A stretch of DNA of 64,000 nucleotides from Mycoplasmatales bacterium (GCA_013215715.1 JABSQT010000001.1:186001-250000); one strand, 5' to 3'; numbered from the stretch's first letter, positions 22,107 through 32,838 are shown. Made by a program: numbers and translations. The notes: generated by a model from the sequence alone, not told the origin.

Positions 22107-23396
22107 ATGATTTCAAGATATAGTACAGAAGAAATGAAGGAAATTTGAAGTGAAGAAAATTTCTATAATTCATGATTGAAAGTTGAACTTTTTACAGCGA
22201 AAGCTTTTTCAATATTGAAAAATGAAATCCCTAGTAAAGATGTTGATAAGTTATTTAAAAAAGCAAAATTTGATTTGAAAAGAATTAAAGAAATAGAAGC
22301 AATTACAAGACATGATGTTATTGCTTTTACAAGATCTGTTTCAGAATCATTGGGTGAAGAAAAAAAATGAATTCACTATGGTTTAACTTCTACAGATGTT
22401 GTTGATACTGCTTTTGGCTATAGAATTAAACAAGCTAATAAAGTGATAAGAAAAGATTTGATTATATTTTCAGAAACTTTAAAGAAAATCGCATTAGAAA
22501 ATAAATATACATATCAAATAGGTAGAACACATGGTATTCATGGTGAAGTAACAACATTCGGATATAAAGTTGCACTTTGATATGATGAAATGCAAAGGAA
22601 TATCAAAAGATTTGATAATGCAGCCAATAATATTGAATTCGGAAAAATATCGGGAGCTGTTGGTAATTATGCAAATATTGATCCGGATATTCAAGATTAT
22701 GTTTGTGAACAATTAGGTATTAATTCATCTAAAATTTCTACACAAACTCTACAAAGGGATAGACATGCAGAGTATATTTTTACCGTTGCTTTAATTGGTT
22801 CAACATTAGATAAAATAGCTATTGAATTAAGACATTTACAAAGAACGGAAGTTGGAGAAGTAGAAGAAGGATTTGCTAAAGGGCAAAAAGGTTCTTCAGC
22901 TATGCCACATAAGAAAAATCCAATTTCTGCAGAAAATATTTCAGGTCTTTCAAGGTTGCTACGTGGCTTTTCGATTCCTGCATTGGAAAACATTCCTTTA
23001 TGACATGAAAGAGATATTTCACATTCTTCAAACGAAAGAATTGTATTTCCAGATGCGACAACATTAATTTCTTATATGTTAAGAAGGCTCAATAGAGTTC
23101 TTAATAATCTTAAAGTTAATAAAGAAAAAATGAAAGAAAATATTGGTTTAACACATGGTGCAATTTTTTCTCAAAGAGTTATGTTAACAATAATTTCTGA
23201 AAACGGATTAACTCGCGAGGAAACATATGATAAAGTTCAACCTATTGCGATTGATTGTTATTCAAATAAAAAAGACTTCAAAGAAGAATTGTTAAAGGCA
23301 AAAATAATTACAACTAAACAAGCTGATGCAATATTTAATTTTGAACATTATTCAAGAAATATTGATGTTGTGTTTAATAGATTAGGAATAAAATAA
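22107..23396 (+). CDS. purB: Adenylosuccinate lyase
   Basis: A 429-residue fumarase/aspartase superfamily lyase that releases fumarate from adenylosuccinate to give AMP. The superfamily signature [13 protein letters not shown] is complete, with the catalytic Ser in its loop. [22 protein letters not shown] and GRTHGIHGE carry other active-site residues. It follows purA by 16 bases with an identical AAGGAG spacing, so the two form one riboswitch-controlled operon. Confidence 0.97.
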
Positions 23397-23420
23397 AAGC
23401 GATTATTTCGCTTTTTTATT
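23393..23420. terminator. Terminator after purB
   Basis: AAAAGCG and CGCTTTT enclose ATTATTT, followed by T. It overlaps the C-terminal codons of the converging epimerase gene, so it may act in both directions. Confidence 0.8.
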
Positions 23421-24215
23421 TTGTTTAAATGCAACTTCAAAGGTTGCTGATCAAGTCATTCCTCTTTTTAATTCTATGATTCCATCTTTTTTAGTAATGT
23501 CTGTTGGTGCGTTATATCATGAATCATTTGTTCCATATCAAGGTTCGATACATACAAAGTTATCTTCTTTTGGTTTTCAGATTTGCAAATGAGGAGAATC
23601 AAATAAGAAATTTATTGTGTAATCGTTAGTAATGAGACTTATTTTCTTTTTTTCAATATTCTTTGCTATTAATGTATCATAATCTTTACCAAACCCTAAA
23701 GTATTTAAAGGAAATTTTTCAATTGAAATTTGTTTTTCTTCTAAATTACCATCCATATTTATTATATTTGTTTCGGGGATATTTTTTATGTATGAACTAT
23801 CTTGTATTTTGAATGCTGGGTGAATTCCAAATTGAAAAAAGGCATCATCTTTACTTAAATTAGTAAGTTCGTAATTTATGTATAAAGAGTTTCCATCTAA
23901 TCCAATTCTTTGAGTAATATCCATTATAAAAGGAAATTTTTCAGGATTAATTAGTGTTGCAACAGATAACATTTCACCATTTTCAAAAAAAGTTTGTCAA
24001 TCTAATTCCTTTCAAAACCCATGTTTTGGCATATCGTATTTTTTATCTTTGTATTCAAAGCCTTTTGAAAATCCTAATGATGGAAAGATAATGGGAAATT
24101 GTTTTTTTCAACTTTCATTAGCTTGATAAAGTGTTTCCATACCTTTGAATTTTATTGATTTAACTTCTGCATTGTTGTTTAATTCTATTTCTATATTTTC
24201 ATTATTTAATTTCAT
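23403..24215 (-). CDS. Aldose 1-epimerase (mutarotase) family protein
   Basis: A 270-residue beta-sandwich protein of the galactose mutarotase-like superfamily. The block FQFGIHPAFKI contains the conserved His of the family, and DSPHLQIWKP followed by CIEPWYGTNDS gives the substrate-binding end with its conserved Glu (EPW). The N-terminal half has FPIIFPSLGFSKGFEYKDKKY. The likely role is interconversion of sugar anomers; the exact sugar is unknown. It stands alone, convergent with purB. No Shine-Dalgarno is seen; a GATAAT lies eight bases before the ATG at 24215. Confidence 0.78.
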
Positions 24216-24285
24216 ATATTAATATTATCATGTAATACACATAAAAAAAATACTCATTTTTAAAGTTTTTTGTTATACTATAAGA

Positions 24286-24392
24286 GCAACATGTGTTGCA
24301 AAAAGTAGATTACTTCTCACCTGATGGTTATACCATGGGTCTTGCTACACAAAATGTAGTTTGTGAGAAGTGGTTCTAACCACTTTTTTAAA
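24286..24392 (+). promoter_or_regulatory. L20-type leader of the infC-rpmI-rplT operon
   Basis: After a TATACT box (24274-24279), the leader has a GCAACA/TGTTGC hairpin, a long-range pair ACTTCTCAC/GTGAGAAGT, and a terminator AAGTGG/CCACTT with a T run ending near 24390. This matches the known L20 leader architecture in which L20 represses its own operon by premature termination. Confidence 0.8.
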
Positions 24393-24412
24393 TTTTACAA
24401 TAGAAGGAGCTT

Positions 24413-24976
24413 ATTATCGCTAGAATTCATAATAGAAAAAAACCTAAAGCAGAGCATTTAGTAAATAGAGACATACCCTTTCCTAAGGTATTTGTTATCG
24501 GTAACGATGGTGAAAAATTAGGAGTTATGCCAACAAGAGCAGCAATTGAAAAGGCAAAGGAACAAGGATTTGATTTAGTTATCATCTCTCCAAATCCTAA
24601 ACAGCCTGTAGCAAAAATACTTGACTATGGAAAGTTCAAATATGAACGTAAAAAGAAAAGAAAAGAAGCTAAAGCTAATCAAGTTGTTACTAATAACAGG
24701 GAAGTAAGATTAACACCTATGATTGGTGATCATGATCTGAAAGTTAAAGCTAAAAAGGCTAAAGAATTTATTCTTGCCGGAGATAGAGTTAAAGTTTCTC
24801 TAAAATTTAGAGGTCGTGAAATGGCTCGTCAAGAGCTTGGACATGAAACTTTAAAGAGATTTTTTGCAGAAGTTGAAGATGTTGCAATGATTACAAAGCA
24901 ACCACAACTAAATTCTAGGTTCTTAGATATGTATATTCAAAGGGATAACAAGAAAAAACCTAAGGAGGCTGAATAA
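24413..24976 (+). CDS. infC: Translation initiation factor IF-3, starting at AUU
   Basis: A 187-residue initiation factor that keeps 30S and 50S subunits apart and checks the start codon. No ATG, GTG or TTG lies in frame at the proper N-terminus. The conserved N-terminal reading ([20 protein letters not shown]) begins at an ATT nine codons earlier, four bases after AAGGAG (24404-24409). An AUU start is a known, self-limiting feature of infC in many bacteria, because IF-3 rejects non-standard starts. The linker with KKKRKEAKA and the C-terminal [11 protein letters not shown] region are typical. The stop overlaps the rpmI ATG (TAATG). Confidence 0.93.
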   Translation: MIARIHNRKKPKAEHLVNRDIPFPKVFVIGNDGEKLGVMPTRAAIEKAKEQGFDLVIISPNPKQPVAKILDYGKFKYERKKKRKEAKANQVVTNNREVRLTPMIGDHDLKVKAKKAKEFILAGDRVKVSLKFRGREMARQELGHETLKRFFAEVEDVAMITKQPQLNSRFLDMYIQRDNKKKPKEAE

Positions 24977-25164
24977 TGCCAAAAATGAAAACAAAATCAG
25001 CTGTAACAAAGCGTGTTAAAGTGACAGGTACTGGAAAAGTTAAAAGAGGTCAAGCATATAGATCTCACCTTGCACAAAATAAATCAACAAAACAAAAAAG
25101 GCAATCTCGTAAGTCTGATCTTATGTCAAAAGGTGACATGAAAAGACTTAAGGGACTGTACTAG
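24976..25164 (+). CDS. rpmI: Ribosomal protein L35
   Basis: A 62-residue basic protein of the large subunit. [20 protein letters not shown] at the N-terminus and the C-terminal MKRLKGLY are family hallmarks. It is translationally coupled to infC through TAATG and followed ten bases later by rplT. Confidence 0.96.
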   Translation: MPKMKTKSAVTKRVKVTGTGKVKRGQAYRSHLAQNKSTKQKRQSRKSDLMSKGDMKRLKGLY

Positions 25165-25174
25165 GAGGTAACTA

Positions 25175-25531
25175 ATGGCTAGAGTTAAAGGCGGAACAGT
25201 TACAAGAGCAAGAAGAAAAAGATGACTAAAACTTGCTAAAGGATACTGAGGACACAAATCAATCGGTTTCAAAGTTGCTAAACAACAAGTTATCAAATCA
25301 TGAACATATGCATTCAGAGATAGAAAACAAGTTAAAAGAAATTTCAGAAAATTATGAATTGCACGTATCAACGCAGCAGTTAGACCTATGGGATTAACTT
25401 ATTCAAGATTCATCAATGGATTGAAAAAAGCTGAAATTACTGTTAACAGAAAAATGTTATCTGAATTAGCAATTCATCAACCAGAAACATTTAAACTGAT
25501 TGTTAAAGAAGCTAAAGCAGCATTAAAATAA
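25175..25531 (+). CDS. rplT: Ribosomal protein L20
   Basis: A 118-residue 23S rRNA-binding protein. It starts [16 protein letters not shown] and contains [17 protein letters not shown] and the [17 protein letters not shown] block. UGA is used for Trp at four positions, including WLKLAKGYW, so the frame looks interrupted under the standard code. A strong AGGAGG precedes the ATG. L20 is the expected repressor acting on the leader at 24286-24392. Confidence 0.96.
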
Positions 25532-25537
25532 TTTATT

Positions 25538-25566
25538 TTAAAAGCAAACGTTGTTTGCTTTTTTTA
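25538..25566 (+). terminator. Terminator of the infC operon
   Basis: AAAGCAAAC and GTTTGCTTT form a long stem with GT in the loop, followed by T7. It precedes the dUTPase promoter. Confidence 0.85.
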
Positions 25567-25568
25567 TG

Positions 25569-25574
25569 TAAAAT
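25569..25574 (+). promoter_or_regulatory. -10 box of the dUTPase gene (leaderless type)
   Basis: TAAAAT, with TG directly before it (extended -10), ends six bases before the ATG at 25581. No Shine-Dalgarno is present. Confidence 0.5.
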
Positions 25575-25580
25575 AATTAT

Positions 25581-26063
25581 ATGGACTTTACAAGAATACT
25601 AAATATGCAATCCGAGCTTGATAGAAATATTGAAAAAGCGCACGGAGTTGAAAATGAAGACTTAACAAATAGAAAGCTTGTCGCACTAATTGTCGAAATT
25701 GGAGAATTCGCAAATGAAATCAGACCTTTCAAATATTGAAAAAAAACAATGGATATTAATGATGATCACGTTAAAGAAGAATTTGTTGATGGTATACACT
25801 TCTTTCTATCATTAACATTAAAGGCAGGAGGTAGTCCAGTTGTGGAACCTATTATTGTATCTGAGGATCAAAATATTCAATTATCAACATTATTTGAAGA
25901 AACTTCTAAATTAAATTCAAAGTTTACAGGTGAGCAATTAGCTAAAGCTTTTGGTATTTATATGGGTATGGGAAAGTTGGTAGGATTGAAAGAAAATGAA
26001 ATTGAAAAATTTTATATTGAAAAAAATAGAGTTAATTATGAAAGAGTTTTAAATGGATACTAA
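25581..26063 (+). CDS. dUTP diphosphatase, all-alpha (MazG-like) type
   Basis: A 160-residue all-alpha NTP pyrophosphatase hydrolysing dUTP to dUMP, which limits uracil in DNA. The metal-binding pattern EIGEFANE (about residues 46-53) and EEFVDGIHF (about 72-80, ExxD) is that of dimeric dUTPases of Firmicutes and their phages. One Trp is encoded by UGA (FKYWKK). Start: a TAAAAT box six bases upstream and no ribosome binding site, implying a leaderless message. A terminator overlaps its stop codon. Confidence 0.85.
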
Positions 26064-26081
26064 TATAATTAGTGTCTTTTT
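26056..26081 (+). terminator. Terminator after the dUTPase gene
   Basis: GATACTAAT (26056-26064) pairs with ATTAGTGTC (26068-26076) with one G-U pair, around ATA, then a T-rich tail. It overlaps the stop codon. Confidence 0.75.
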
Positions 26082-26084
26082 CTT

Positions 26085-26090
26085 TATAAT
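26085..26090 (+). promoter_or_regulatory. -10 box of the metallopeptidase gene (leaderless type)
   Basis: TATAAT ends six bases (TATTTA) before the ATG at 26097. Confidence 0.6.
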
Positions 26091-26096
26091 TATTTA

Positions 26097-26792
26097 ATGG
26101 AAACCTTAACTTATTACTTTGACAGAAAAATATTTAAAATAGGCATCAAGAGAACAAACAATAAAAATATGTACTTGAAGATGGATGGTGCAAAAGTTGT
26201 TTGCTCAGCGCCTAAAAACATAAGTTTAATAGATATCAAAGTGTTTGTTGATCAATATGCACTAAAATTTTATGAACATTCTAAAAAAGTTAAGATTAAT
26301 GAGTTATATTCATTAAAAGATGATTTCCTATTTTTATTTGGAAAAAAATATCAAATAATAAGATTAACAGGATTTGCAAGAACGAAAATAGAAATTACAA
26401 ATAACAAAATTTATATTAAATCCCAAGATAATTCTGACGATAGAACAGAAAAGAATATTAAAAGAATTCTTAAGGAAAAAAGTGAGAAATACATAAAAAA
26501 TAAACAAATATTTTTTGAAAGAAAAATGGATATTCCAATTCATTCCAATAAATTTGTTTATAAAACAAGTACTTGAGGATCTAATTATGTAAAAGAAAAG
26601 AGAATAATTTATTCAACTAAATTAGCTCATTATAGAGAAAGTGTTATTGATTATGTTATTGTTCATGAGTTAGCACATAATTTAGAACCAAATCATTCTT
26701 CTAGGTTTTGAGTTGAAGTAGAGAAAATAATTCCAAATTGAAAAGAGTTAAGAAAGGAGCTACGAGCTGATAGTAAAATGTCAGATGAGTAG
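26097..26792 (+). CDS. YgjP/DUF45-type zinc metallopeptidase
   Basis: A 231-residue protein with the M48-like zinc motif HELAH in VIVHELAHNLEPNHSSRFW, including the third ligand-type His five residues later. The upstream block YVKEKRIIYSTKLAHY and the N-terminal domain resemble the YgjP-like family (DUF45). Members are cytosolic zinc peptidases of uncertain target. There is no signal peptide. The upstream TATAAT six bases from the ATG marks a leaderless start. The rRNA methyltransferase gene follows 11 bases after the stop. Confidence 0.82.
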
Positions 26793-26803
26793 AGGTAAAT
26801 AGA

Positions 26804-27496
26804 ATGAGAGAAATTATAAAATCACTTGAGAATTCAAGAGTTAAACAATGAGCAAGATTATTGACTAAAAAAGGAAGAATGAGTTCTGGTTTGTTTTTAG
26901 TTGAAGGTCATAATATTGTAAATGAAGCAACTGCATCTGGTAATGTTGTTGAATATATTACAACTGATCCTCAAATTGAAGGTATATTAGTTTCTACAAC
27001 GGTTATGAAAAAAATAACTGGTGCTGTAACTCCTCAAAGTATCGTTGCAGTTTGTAAAAAACCTATGGAAAGAGATTTGGGTAATAAAGTATTGGTGTTG
27101 AGGAATGTTCAAGATCCTGGTAATGTAGGAACATTAATAAGAACTGCAAAAGCATTTAATTTTTCTGATGTTATTGTTCAAGGTGCAGATCCCTTTTCTG
27201 ATAAGTCATTAAGATCATCACAAGGAGCAATATTTAAGATTAATTTAATACATACAAAAGAAGCTATTGATTATTTAAAGGAACATAAAATAATAGTATC
27301 TTTATTAGATCAAGATGCAAAAACATATAATGATATTAAATTACCTGAAAAATTTGCATTAGTTATGGGTAATGAAGGTCAAGGTATTGATCAGGCAATG
27401 ATAAATGAAGCAAATATAAAAGTGTATATTCCAATAGAATTTGAATCACTTAATGTTGCAATAGCTGGTGGTATTTTAATGAATGAATATAAATAA
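26804..27496 (+). CDS. TrmH/SpoU-family RNA 2'-O-methyltransferase
   Basis: A 230-residue SPOUT methyltransferase. An N-terminal substrate-binding domain (FLVEGHNIVNEA) is followed by the knotted SAM-binding domain with NVQDPGNVGTLIRTAKAF, LVMGNEGQGID and the last motif IPIEFESLNVAIAGGILM. The Arg in LIRTA and the Asn in ESLNVA are the usual catalytic and cofactor residues. The target is probably a 23S rRNA guanosine or a tRNA ribose; which one cannot be told. The start at 26804 is preceded by GAGGT. Confidence 0.88.
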
Positions 27497-27522
27497 AAAA
27501 AGAACAATGTTCTTTTTTTATT
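27494..27522. terminator. Terminator between the methyltransferase and the Cof phosphatase
   Basis: AAAGAACA and TGTTCTTT form a compact stem flanked by A and T runs, suitable for both converging genes. Confidence 0.8.
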
Positions 27523-27528
27523 ATTTTA

Positions 27529-28446
27529 TTAATGAGAAGGAGTTGTTCTTTCTTTACGCTTAAATTTATTTTTTCTAATTTTAGCAATTCTTGTAACTTC
27601 TTTTTCTGTATTATCTAAAAAATAATTGATATAATGACCAACACCACCTTCTTTGTTTGTTTTCTTAGTAACAATTAATGCAGCTTTTTGAATATCTTTC
27701 GATGAGTTCGCCATTGCTACACTTATACCAGCTACACCAAACATAGAAACATCGTTATAACCATCGCCAAAAGCAATAACATTATCAATATCTACATCAT
27801 AATATCTTGAAAGTAATGAAATAACTTTGGATTTTTGGACACCAACACCAGTTATATCAAATACAGGAGTTAAACCTTCACCTTTTGATCATGAGGAGAA
27901 TTCTGCAAGATCTCCATATTTTCTTGTTAAATAATCTTTTAATTCAGGTACATTAACACCTTCTTTTGTATCAAAAATAATACCTGTTGGTTTAAGGGGT
28001 AATTTTTCAATATCGATACCTATTTTAAGTTTTGAAGCTGTATTAAATCCAAAAACTCTTGCTAAGTCCTTATCTTCTTTTTCTAATTGAACTCATCCAG
28101 GACCTTCAATAGCTAAGTTCGATTTAGCTGCCTTAAGTTTTTCATCGCCTAGAATATACATTACTTCATTTAAGTTTAAATAGTTAATATAATGATTAAA
28201 ATCATAATCTGATGGATTATGTATATGAGCACCATTATAGTTCCCCACGATAGTATCTAGCCCTAATTTTTCATAAGTGTTTTTTGTTGCTCTTCAAGGT
28301 CTACCGGTAATAATACATACTATATGACCTTCATCCCTTGCTCTTTGTATTGCTTCAATCGTTTCTTCATGAATAGCTCCATTAGCTGAATCAGCTAATA
28401 GTGTTCCATCTAAATCAATAGCGAATAAAAAAGTTTCTTTTTTCAT
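27529..28446 (-). CDS. Cof-type HAD-superfamily phosphatase
   Basis: A 305-residue HAD hydrolase of the Cof/YidA type. Motif I is DLDGTLLAD near residues 10-18, motif II is CIITGRPW, and motif IV is FGDGYNDVSMF; a cap domain lies between. Such enzymes dephosphorylate sugar phosphates, flavin or PLP-type substrates with broad specificity; the substrate here is unknown. A basic tail of about 20 residues ends the protein. AGGAGG lies close upstream of the ATG at 28446 and fixes the start. Confidence 0.87.
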
Positions 28447-28637
28447 ATTTCCTCCTGGTTCTTAATAATATTTTATCAAAAAAAGTAATTTTGTTGAATT
28501 TATACAATAAAAAATAACTTTTTGTTAATTACTATAATGATTTCGAAAGTGATTTTTTTAAATGATTAGTCATATTTTGTAGGTGAGTCCTTTTTCTTGG
28601 TGTAAAATATTAAAAAGACATTAAATGGAGGTTTAAA

Positions 28638-29261
28638 ATGGTAAAAGTATTATCGCACCCGCTTATTGAGCAAAAATTAACAAAAATGAGATCAAAAGAA
28701 TGTTCATCATTGCAATTTAGAAAAAATTTAAATCAAATTGCTTCACTTATGACATATGAAATTCTTATGGATTATAAGATGAAACCAAGAACAGTTACAA
28801 CACCAACAGGAGCAAAAGCGCAAGGGAGTGACTTTGATAAGGAAATTGTTATTGTACCAATCCTTAGAGCAGGTTTAGGAATGGTGCAAGGAATTGAAGA
28901 ATTAGTTCCGCAAGCTAGAATTGGACATATTGGTATGTATCGTGATGAAGAAACTTTTGAAGCGGTTGAGTATTTTTATAAGATGCCAGCAGTTTCAAAA
29001 GATTCAAGAATGCTAGTTGTCGATCCTATGTTAGCAACTGGTGTATCTGCTGCAGATGCAATTTCACAATTAAAAAAAGATGGTTTTACTAATATAACAT
29101 TAGTTTGCTTAGTGGGTGTACAAGAAGGGATTGATAGAATCCATAAAGAACATCCTGAAGTTAAAATTTTCTTAGCAGCAAAAGATCCAATCCTTAATGA
29201 TAAAAAATATATTATGCCAGGTCTAGGTGATGCTGGAGATAGAATATTTGGTACTAAATAG
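28638..29261 (+). CDS. upp: Uracil phosphoribosyltransferase
   Basis: A 207-residue enzyme making UMP from uracil and PRPP. The PRPP-binding loop VVDPMLATGVSAADAI and the C-terminal uracil-binding GLGDAGDRIFGT are complete. The length is standard. It provides pyrimidine salvage and fits with cmk downstream. TGGAGG precedes the ATG, and TAAAAT lies about 30 bases upstream. The nearly 190-base gap from the divergent Cof gene holds no recognisable RNA element. Confidence 0.97.
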   Translation: MVKVLSHPLIEQKLTKMRSKECSSLQFRKNLNQIASLMTYEILMDYKMKPRTVTTPTGAKAQGSDFDKEIVIVPILRAGLGMVQGIEELVPQARIGHIGMYRDEETFEAVEYFYKMPAVSKDSRMLVVDPMLATGVSAADAISQLKKDGFTNITLVCLVGVQEGIDRIHKEHPEVKIFLAAKDPILNDKKYIMPGLGDAGDRIFGTK

Positions 29262-29283
29262 ATACATAAATGTATCTTTTTTT
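29260..29283 (+). terminator. Terminator after upp
   Basis: AGATACAT and ATGTATCT pair around a short loop and are followed by T6. Confidence 0.8.
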
Positions 29284-29284
29284 A

Positions 29285-29290
29285 TATAAT
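29285..29290 (+). promoter_or_regulatory. -10 box of the cmk-der-gpsA cluster (leaderless type)
   Basis: TATAAT ends six bases (TTTTAT) before the ATG at 29297, immediately after the upp terminator. Confidence 0.6.
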
Positions 29291-29296
29291 TTTTAT

Positions 29297-29758
29297 ATGA
29301 AAACACAAATGACTCGCATGGAAAAATGAAAAACCTATAGAATAGAAATACAAAAGAATATTTCTTTACAAGAATCTATAGTTGTTTCTAATGAAAAATT
29401 AAACATACTTACATCAAGATTATTAGAGACATTCCCTGAATATAAAGTTAAATATCCTACAGAAAAAAATAAAGAATTAAGTGAAATTAATTTAAATAAT
29501 ATTGATGGCCCTGAATTGTTTTCAATTGATAAAGCATCAAAAATTATTGAAGAAATAAATTCAAATGAATCTAATGAAATGCAATCATTGCAATATATCG
29601 AAACTTTTAACTTCTCTTCTGGAGAATTAGATGATGCAATTGCAGAAGTTAAAGTGGGTAAAGTCGCGAAAGTTAAATATATAGATATTGATAAGGACAC
29701 TCAAGTAGATATAAAATTTAAAAAAGTATCAATACCAAAAGGAGAAAAGAATGAATAA
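29297..29758 (+). CDS. Hypothetical protein, first gene of the cmk cluster
   Basis: I do not recognise this 153-residue protein. It is charged and soluble, with no membrane segment or signal peptide. The N-terminus (MTRMEKWKTYRIEIQKNISL) is basic and helical. A middle acidic helical stretch follows, and a C-terminal region of alternating hydrophobic residues (VKVGKVAKVKYIDIDKDTQV) looks like beta strands. It may be a lineage-specific protein. Its last eight bases overlap the cmk start, so it is translationally linked to cmk and probably to der and gpsA. It opens with a leaderless-type promoter. Confidence 0.8.
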
Positions 29759-30401
29759 AAAAAATATTGCAATAGATGGCCCAGCAAGTTCGGGTAAATC
29801 AACTGTGGCTAAAATAGTTGCTAAAAAGTTAGGTTATATTTATATTAATACAGGTTTAATGTATAGGGCGGTTGCTTATAATGCTATTAAAAAAGGAATA
29901 GATTTACAAAATGAGGAACAAGTTTCCAAATCTTTTGTTTCAGGAATGATTAAATTACTTCCAAATGAAGTTGTTGAACTTAATGGTGAAGTATTATTTA
30001 ATGAATTACGTGATGATGTTATTTCAAATGGCGCATCAACAGTTGCTAGATATAAAAGCGTTAGAGTGAAATGTGTTTTAGAACAACAAAAGATGGCAGA
30101 AAATAAAGGTGTTGTTATGGACGGAAGGGATATTACTTCGATTGTTTTACCAAATGCTGAAATAAAGATATTTATGTGAGCCTCTCCTGAAGAAAGAGCA
30201 AATAGAAGAGTTAAACAAAATCAAGAGTTGGGATTCTCTATAAATTATGACAAAATATTAAAAGAAATTAATGATAGAGATTATCAAGATATGAATAGAA
30301 AAATCGGTCCTTTAATACAAGTGAAAGATGCAATTAAATTGGATACTACTAATTATTCAATCGAACAGGTTGTTGATGAAATTATTAAAATGATCAAATA
30401 A
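29751..30401 (+). CDS. cmk: Cytidylate kinase
   Basis: A 216-residue nucleoside monophosphate kinase for CMP and dCMP. The P-loop GPASSGKS is at about residues 10-17. [26 protein letters not shown] and the lid-region Arg residues follow. AAAGGAG lies within the end of the upstream hypothetical gene. It is followed 11 bases later by der, an order common in Firmicutes (cmk-der-gpsA-hup). Confidence 0.95.
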
Positions 30402-30412
30402 AAGGAGTAATT

Positions 30413-31723
30413 ATGTATAAAAATTTAGTAGCAATAGTAGGTAGACCAAATGTAGGTAAATCTACATTAGTAAATAAATTAATAGGTAAAAGAGCATCAA
30501 TCGTTCATGACGAAGAAGGTGTAACAAGAGATAGACTTTATTATGATGTGGAGTGATCGGGTAACAAATTTGAAATTATTGATACTGGCGGAATTTCCAT
30601 TGAAGGTAAACCATTTCAAGAACAAATTAAAATTCAAGCGCAAATTGCAATTGAAGAGGCTGATGTAATAGCAATGGTTGTTGATGGTGTTGATGGATTA
30701 AATCCAGATGATGAATTTATTATTTCTTTATTAAGAAAATCAGGTAAGAATGTTATGATTCTTGCAAATAAGTTAGAAGGTAATAGAGGAATGGATTATT
30801 CTATTTATTCTTCTGGTTTTGATGTCTTCCCTATTTCAGCAATTCATGGAGAAGGAATTGGTGATGTTTTAGATAAAATATCTTTATATTTAGACTTTGA
30901 TAAAAAAGTAGAAGAGAATTATAGGAAATTAGCCATTATTGGAAAACCTAATGCTGGTAAATCATCATTACTTAATTCACTATCCAATAAAGAAAGAGCT
31001 ATTGTTTCTCCAATTGCGGGAACAACAAGAGATTCTGTTAAAGCTGATATTAACATTAATGAACATCCTTTTCGTGTCGTTGATACTGCTGGTATAAGTA
31101 AAAAATCAAAATTAATTGAATCGGTAGATCATTACGCTCTTGGTAGAGCAAAAGCTTCTCTTGCTGAATCTGATTTAACACTTTTAGTTATTGATGCAAC
31201 GAAAGAACTTTCGCATTTTGATGCGCGTATTGCAGGATATGCAATGGAAAAAATGAAGCCTATTATACTTGTTATTAATAAATGAGATTTAATAGATAAA
31301 AATACAAATACAATGCATGAGTATGAAAAAATAGTACGAAAAGAATTTAAATTTCTTTCATGAGCACCTGTGGTATTTATTTCAGCAATTAATTCTTCAA
31401 GGTTAAGTAAATTGAAAGATACAATTATTAGAGTTGACGAGAACTTAACAAAAAGAATTAAAACAGCATTACTTAATGAGATGCTATTAGATATTCAAAT
31501 GATGCAACCTGCCCCTTCATTTAATGGGGGAAGATTCCATGTCTCATTCGTTAAACAAGTTGAAGCGCCAATTCCAACATTTGTTCTTTTTGGTAATAAT
31601 AAAAATTATGCACACTTTACATATATGAGATATATAGAAAATCAATTTAGAGAATATTTTGGGTTTGAAGGAACTCCAATCAAACTTATTATTAAAAATA
31701 AAAAAGGCGGATTTAATGAATAA
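30413..31723 (+). CDS. der: Ribosome biogenesis GTPase Der (EngA)
   Basis: A 436-residue protein with two consecutive GTPase domains and a C-terminal KH-like domain. The first P-loop GRPNVGKS is at residues 10-17 and the second is GKPNAGKSS near 184; DTGG and DTAG switch-II motifs and NKWDL (Trp by UGA) are present. Der acts in 50S subunit maturation. In the first domain the usual NKxD base-recognition motif reads NKLEG, a slightly atypical form. It overlaps gpsA by eight bases. Confidence 0.96.
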
Positions 31724-32714
31724 AAAAATTACAATTATTGGTTCTGGAGCACTTGGAACTTCATTAGCAAAAGTGTTGGTTGATGCAGGGCATTTAAACG
31801 TTGTCATTTATGGTATTGATTCTGAAGAATTGAAAGATTTAGAAAATGGATTTAATACAAAATATTTCCCTAAAACAACAAAACTCCCAAAACTAAAAAC
31901 AGAATCTGTTTTAAAAGATGCACTTAATGGAACATCTTATGTGATTACTGCCGTCCCTTCATTCACAATGAAAAAGGTTATTGAAGATATACAAAAAAAT
32001 ATGAATTCAAAATTTTTATTAATAAATGGTTCTAAAGGTTTTTTTCCTGAATCATCACTTTCATTACATGAAGGAATGACTTTAGCAACAAAAGAGAATG
32101 AGAATATAAGAGGTGTGGTATCTTTGATTGGGCCTTCACATGCTGAGGAAATAGTTAAAGAAGCTCCTACTACAATATGCGCGGTTGATTTTAATGAAAA
32201 TGCAGCAAAAGAAGTTCAAAATTTATTTAGAACAGATTATTTCCGTGTTTATGTTCAAACAGATGTAAAAGGTGCTGAAGTTGGTGCTGCTTATAAGAAT
32301 GTATTAGCAATAGCAGCAGGGATGATTGTAGAAGAGGGAATGGGTATAAATACTTTAGCTGGTCTTTTAACAAGAGGTCTTAATGAGATGTTAATTTTTG
32401 CAAAAGCTGTTGGTGGAAAAGAAAAGACTGTTATAGGTCTCACTGGGGTTGGAGATCTTATTGTTACTGCAATGTCTGATCACTCTAGAAATAGACAATT
32501 CGGAAGAAGTTTTGTTAAAGAAGGTGCTGAAAAAGCTCTCGGAACAAATAAAACCGTTGAAGGATTAGTTGCACTCAAAAATATATATAAAATAGGTAAA
32601 GAGAAAAAATTAGAATTACCAATTGTATATTCTTTATATTCAATAATTTATGATAGTGAAAAACTAAAAGATTTACAAAGAGATTTTTGAAATAGAGAAT
32701 TAAAACCAGAATAA
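31716..32714 (+). CDS. gpsA: Glycerol-3-phosphate dehydrogenase [NAD(P)+]
   Basis: A 332-residue enzyme reducing dihydroxyacetone phosphate to sn-glycerol 3-phosphate for phospholipid synthesis. The cofactor loop GSGALGTSLA is at residues 9-18. The conserved catalytic Lys lies in EVGAAYKNVLAIAAG, followed by LTGVGDLIVTAMSDHSRNRQFG. The start at 31716 follows GGCGG and overlaps der; an upstream in-frame ATG at 31659 lies inside der and is not used. The last codons include a UGA Trp (DFWNREL). Confidence 0.95.
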
Positions 32715-32838
32715 TCAAGCCTCATTTATAACTTCCAATATAAATATTATTTTATAAAAAAAGCCTAAAACTTGCTCTATGAGTGTATAATTAGTATGTC
32801 AAACAAATATTATTGACTATACATTTAAAGGAATAAAA

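Noticed and set aside
28540-28637. A PyrR-like attenuator before upp
   Set aside because: No antiterminator/terminator pair or PyrR-binding consensus is visible; the region looks like a plain promoter.
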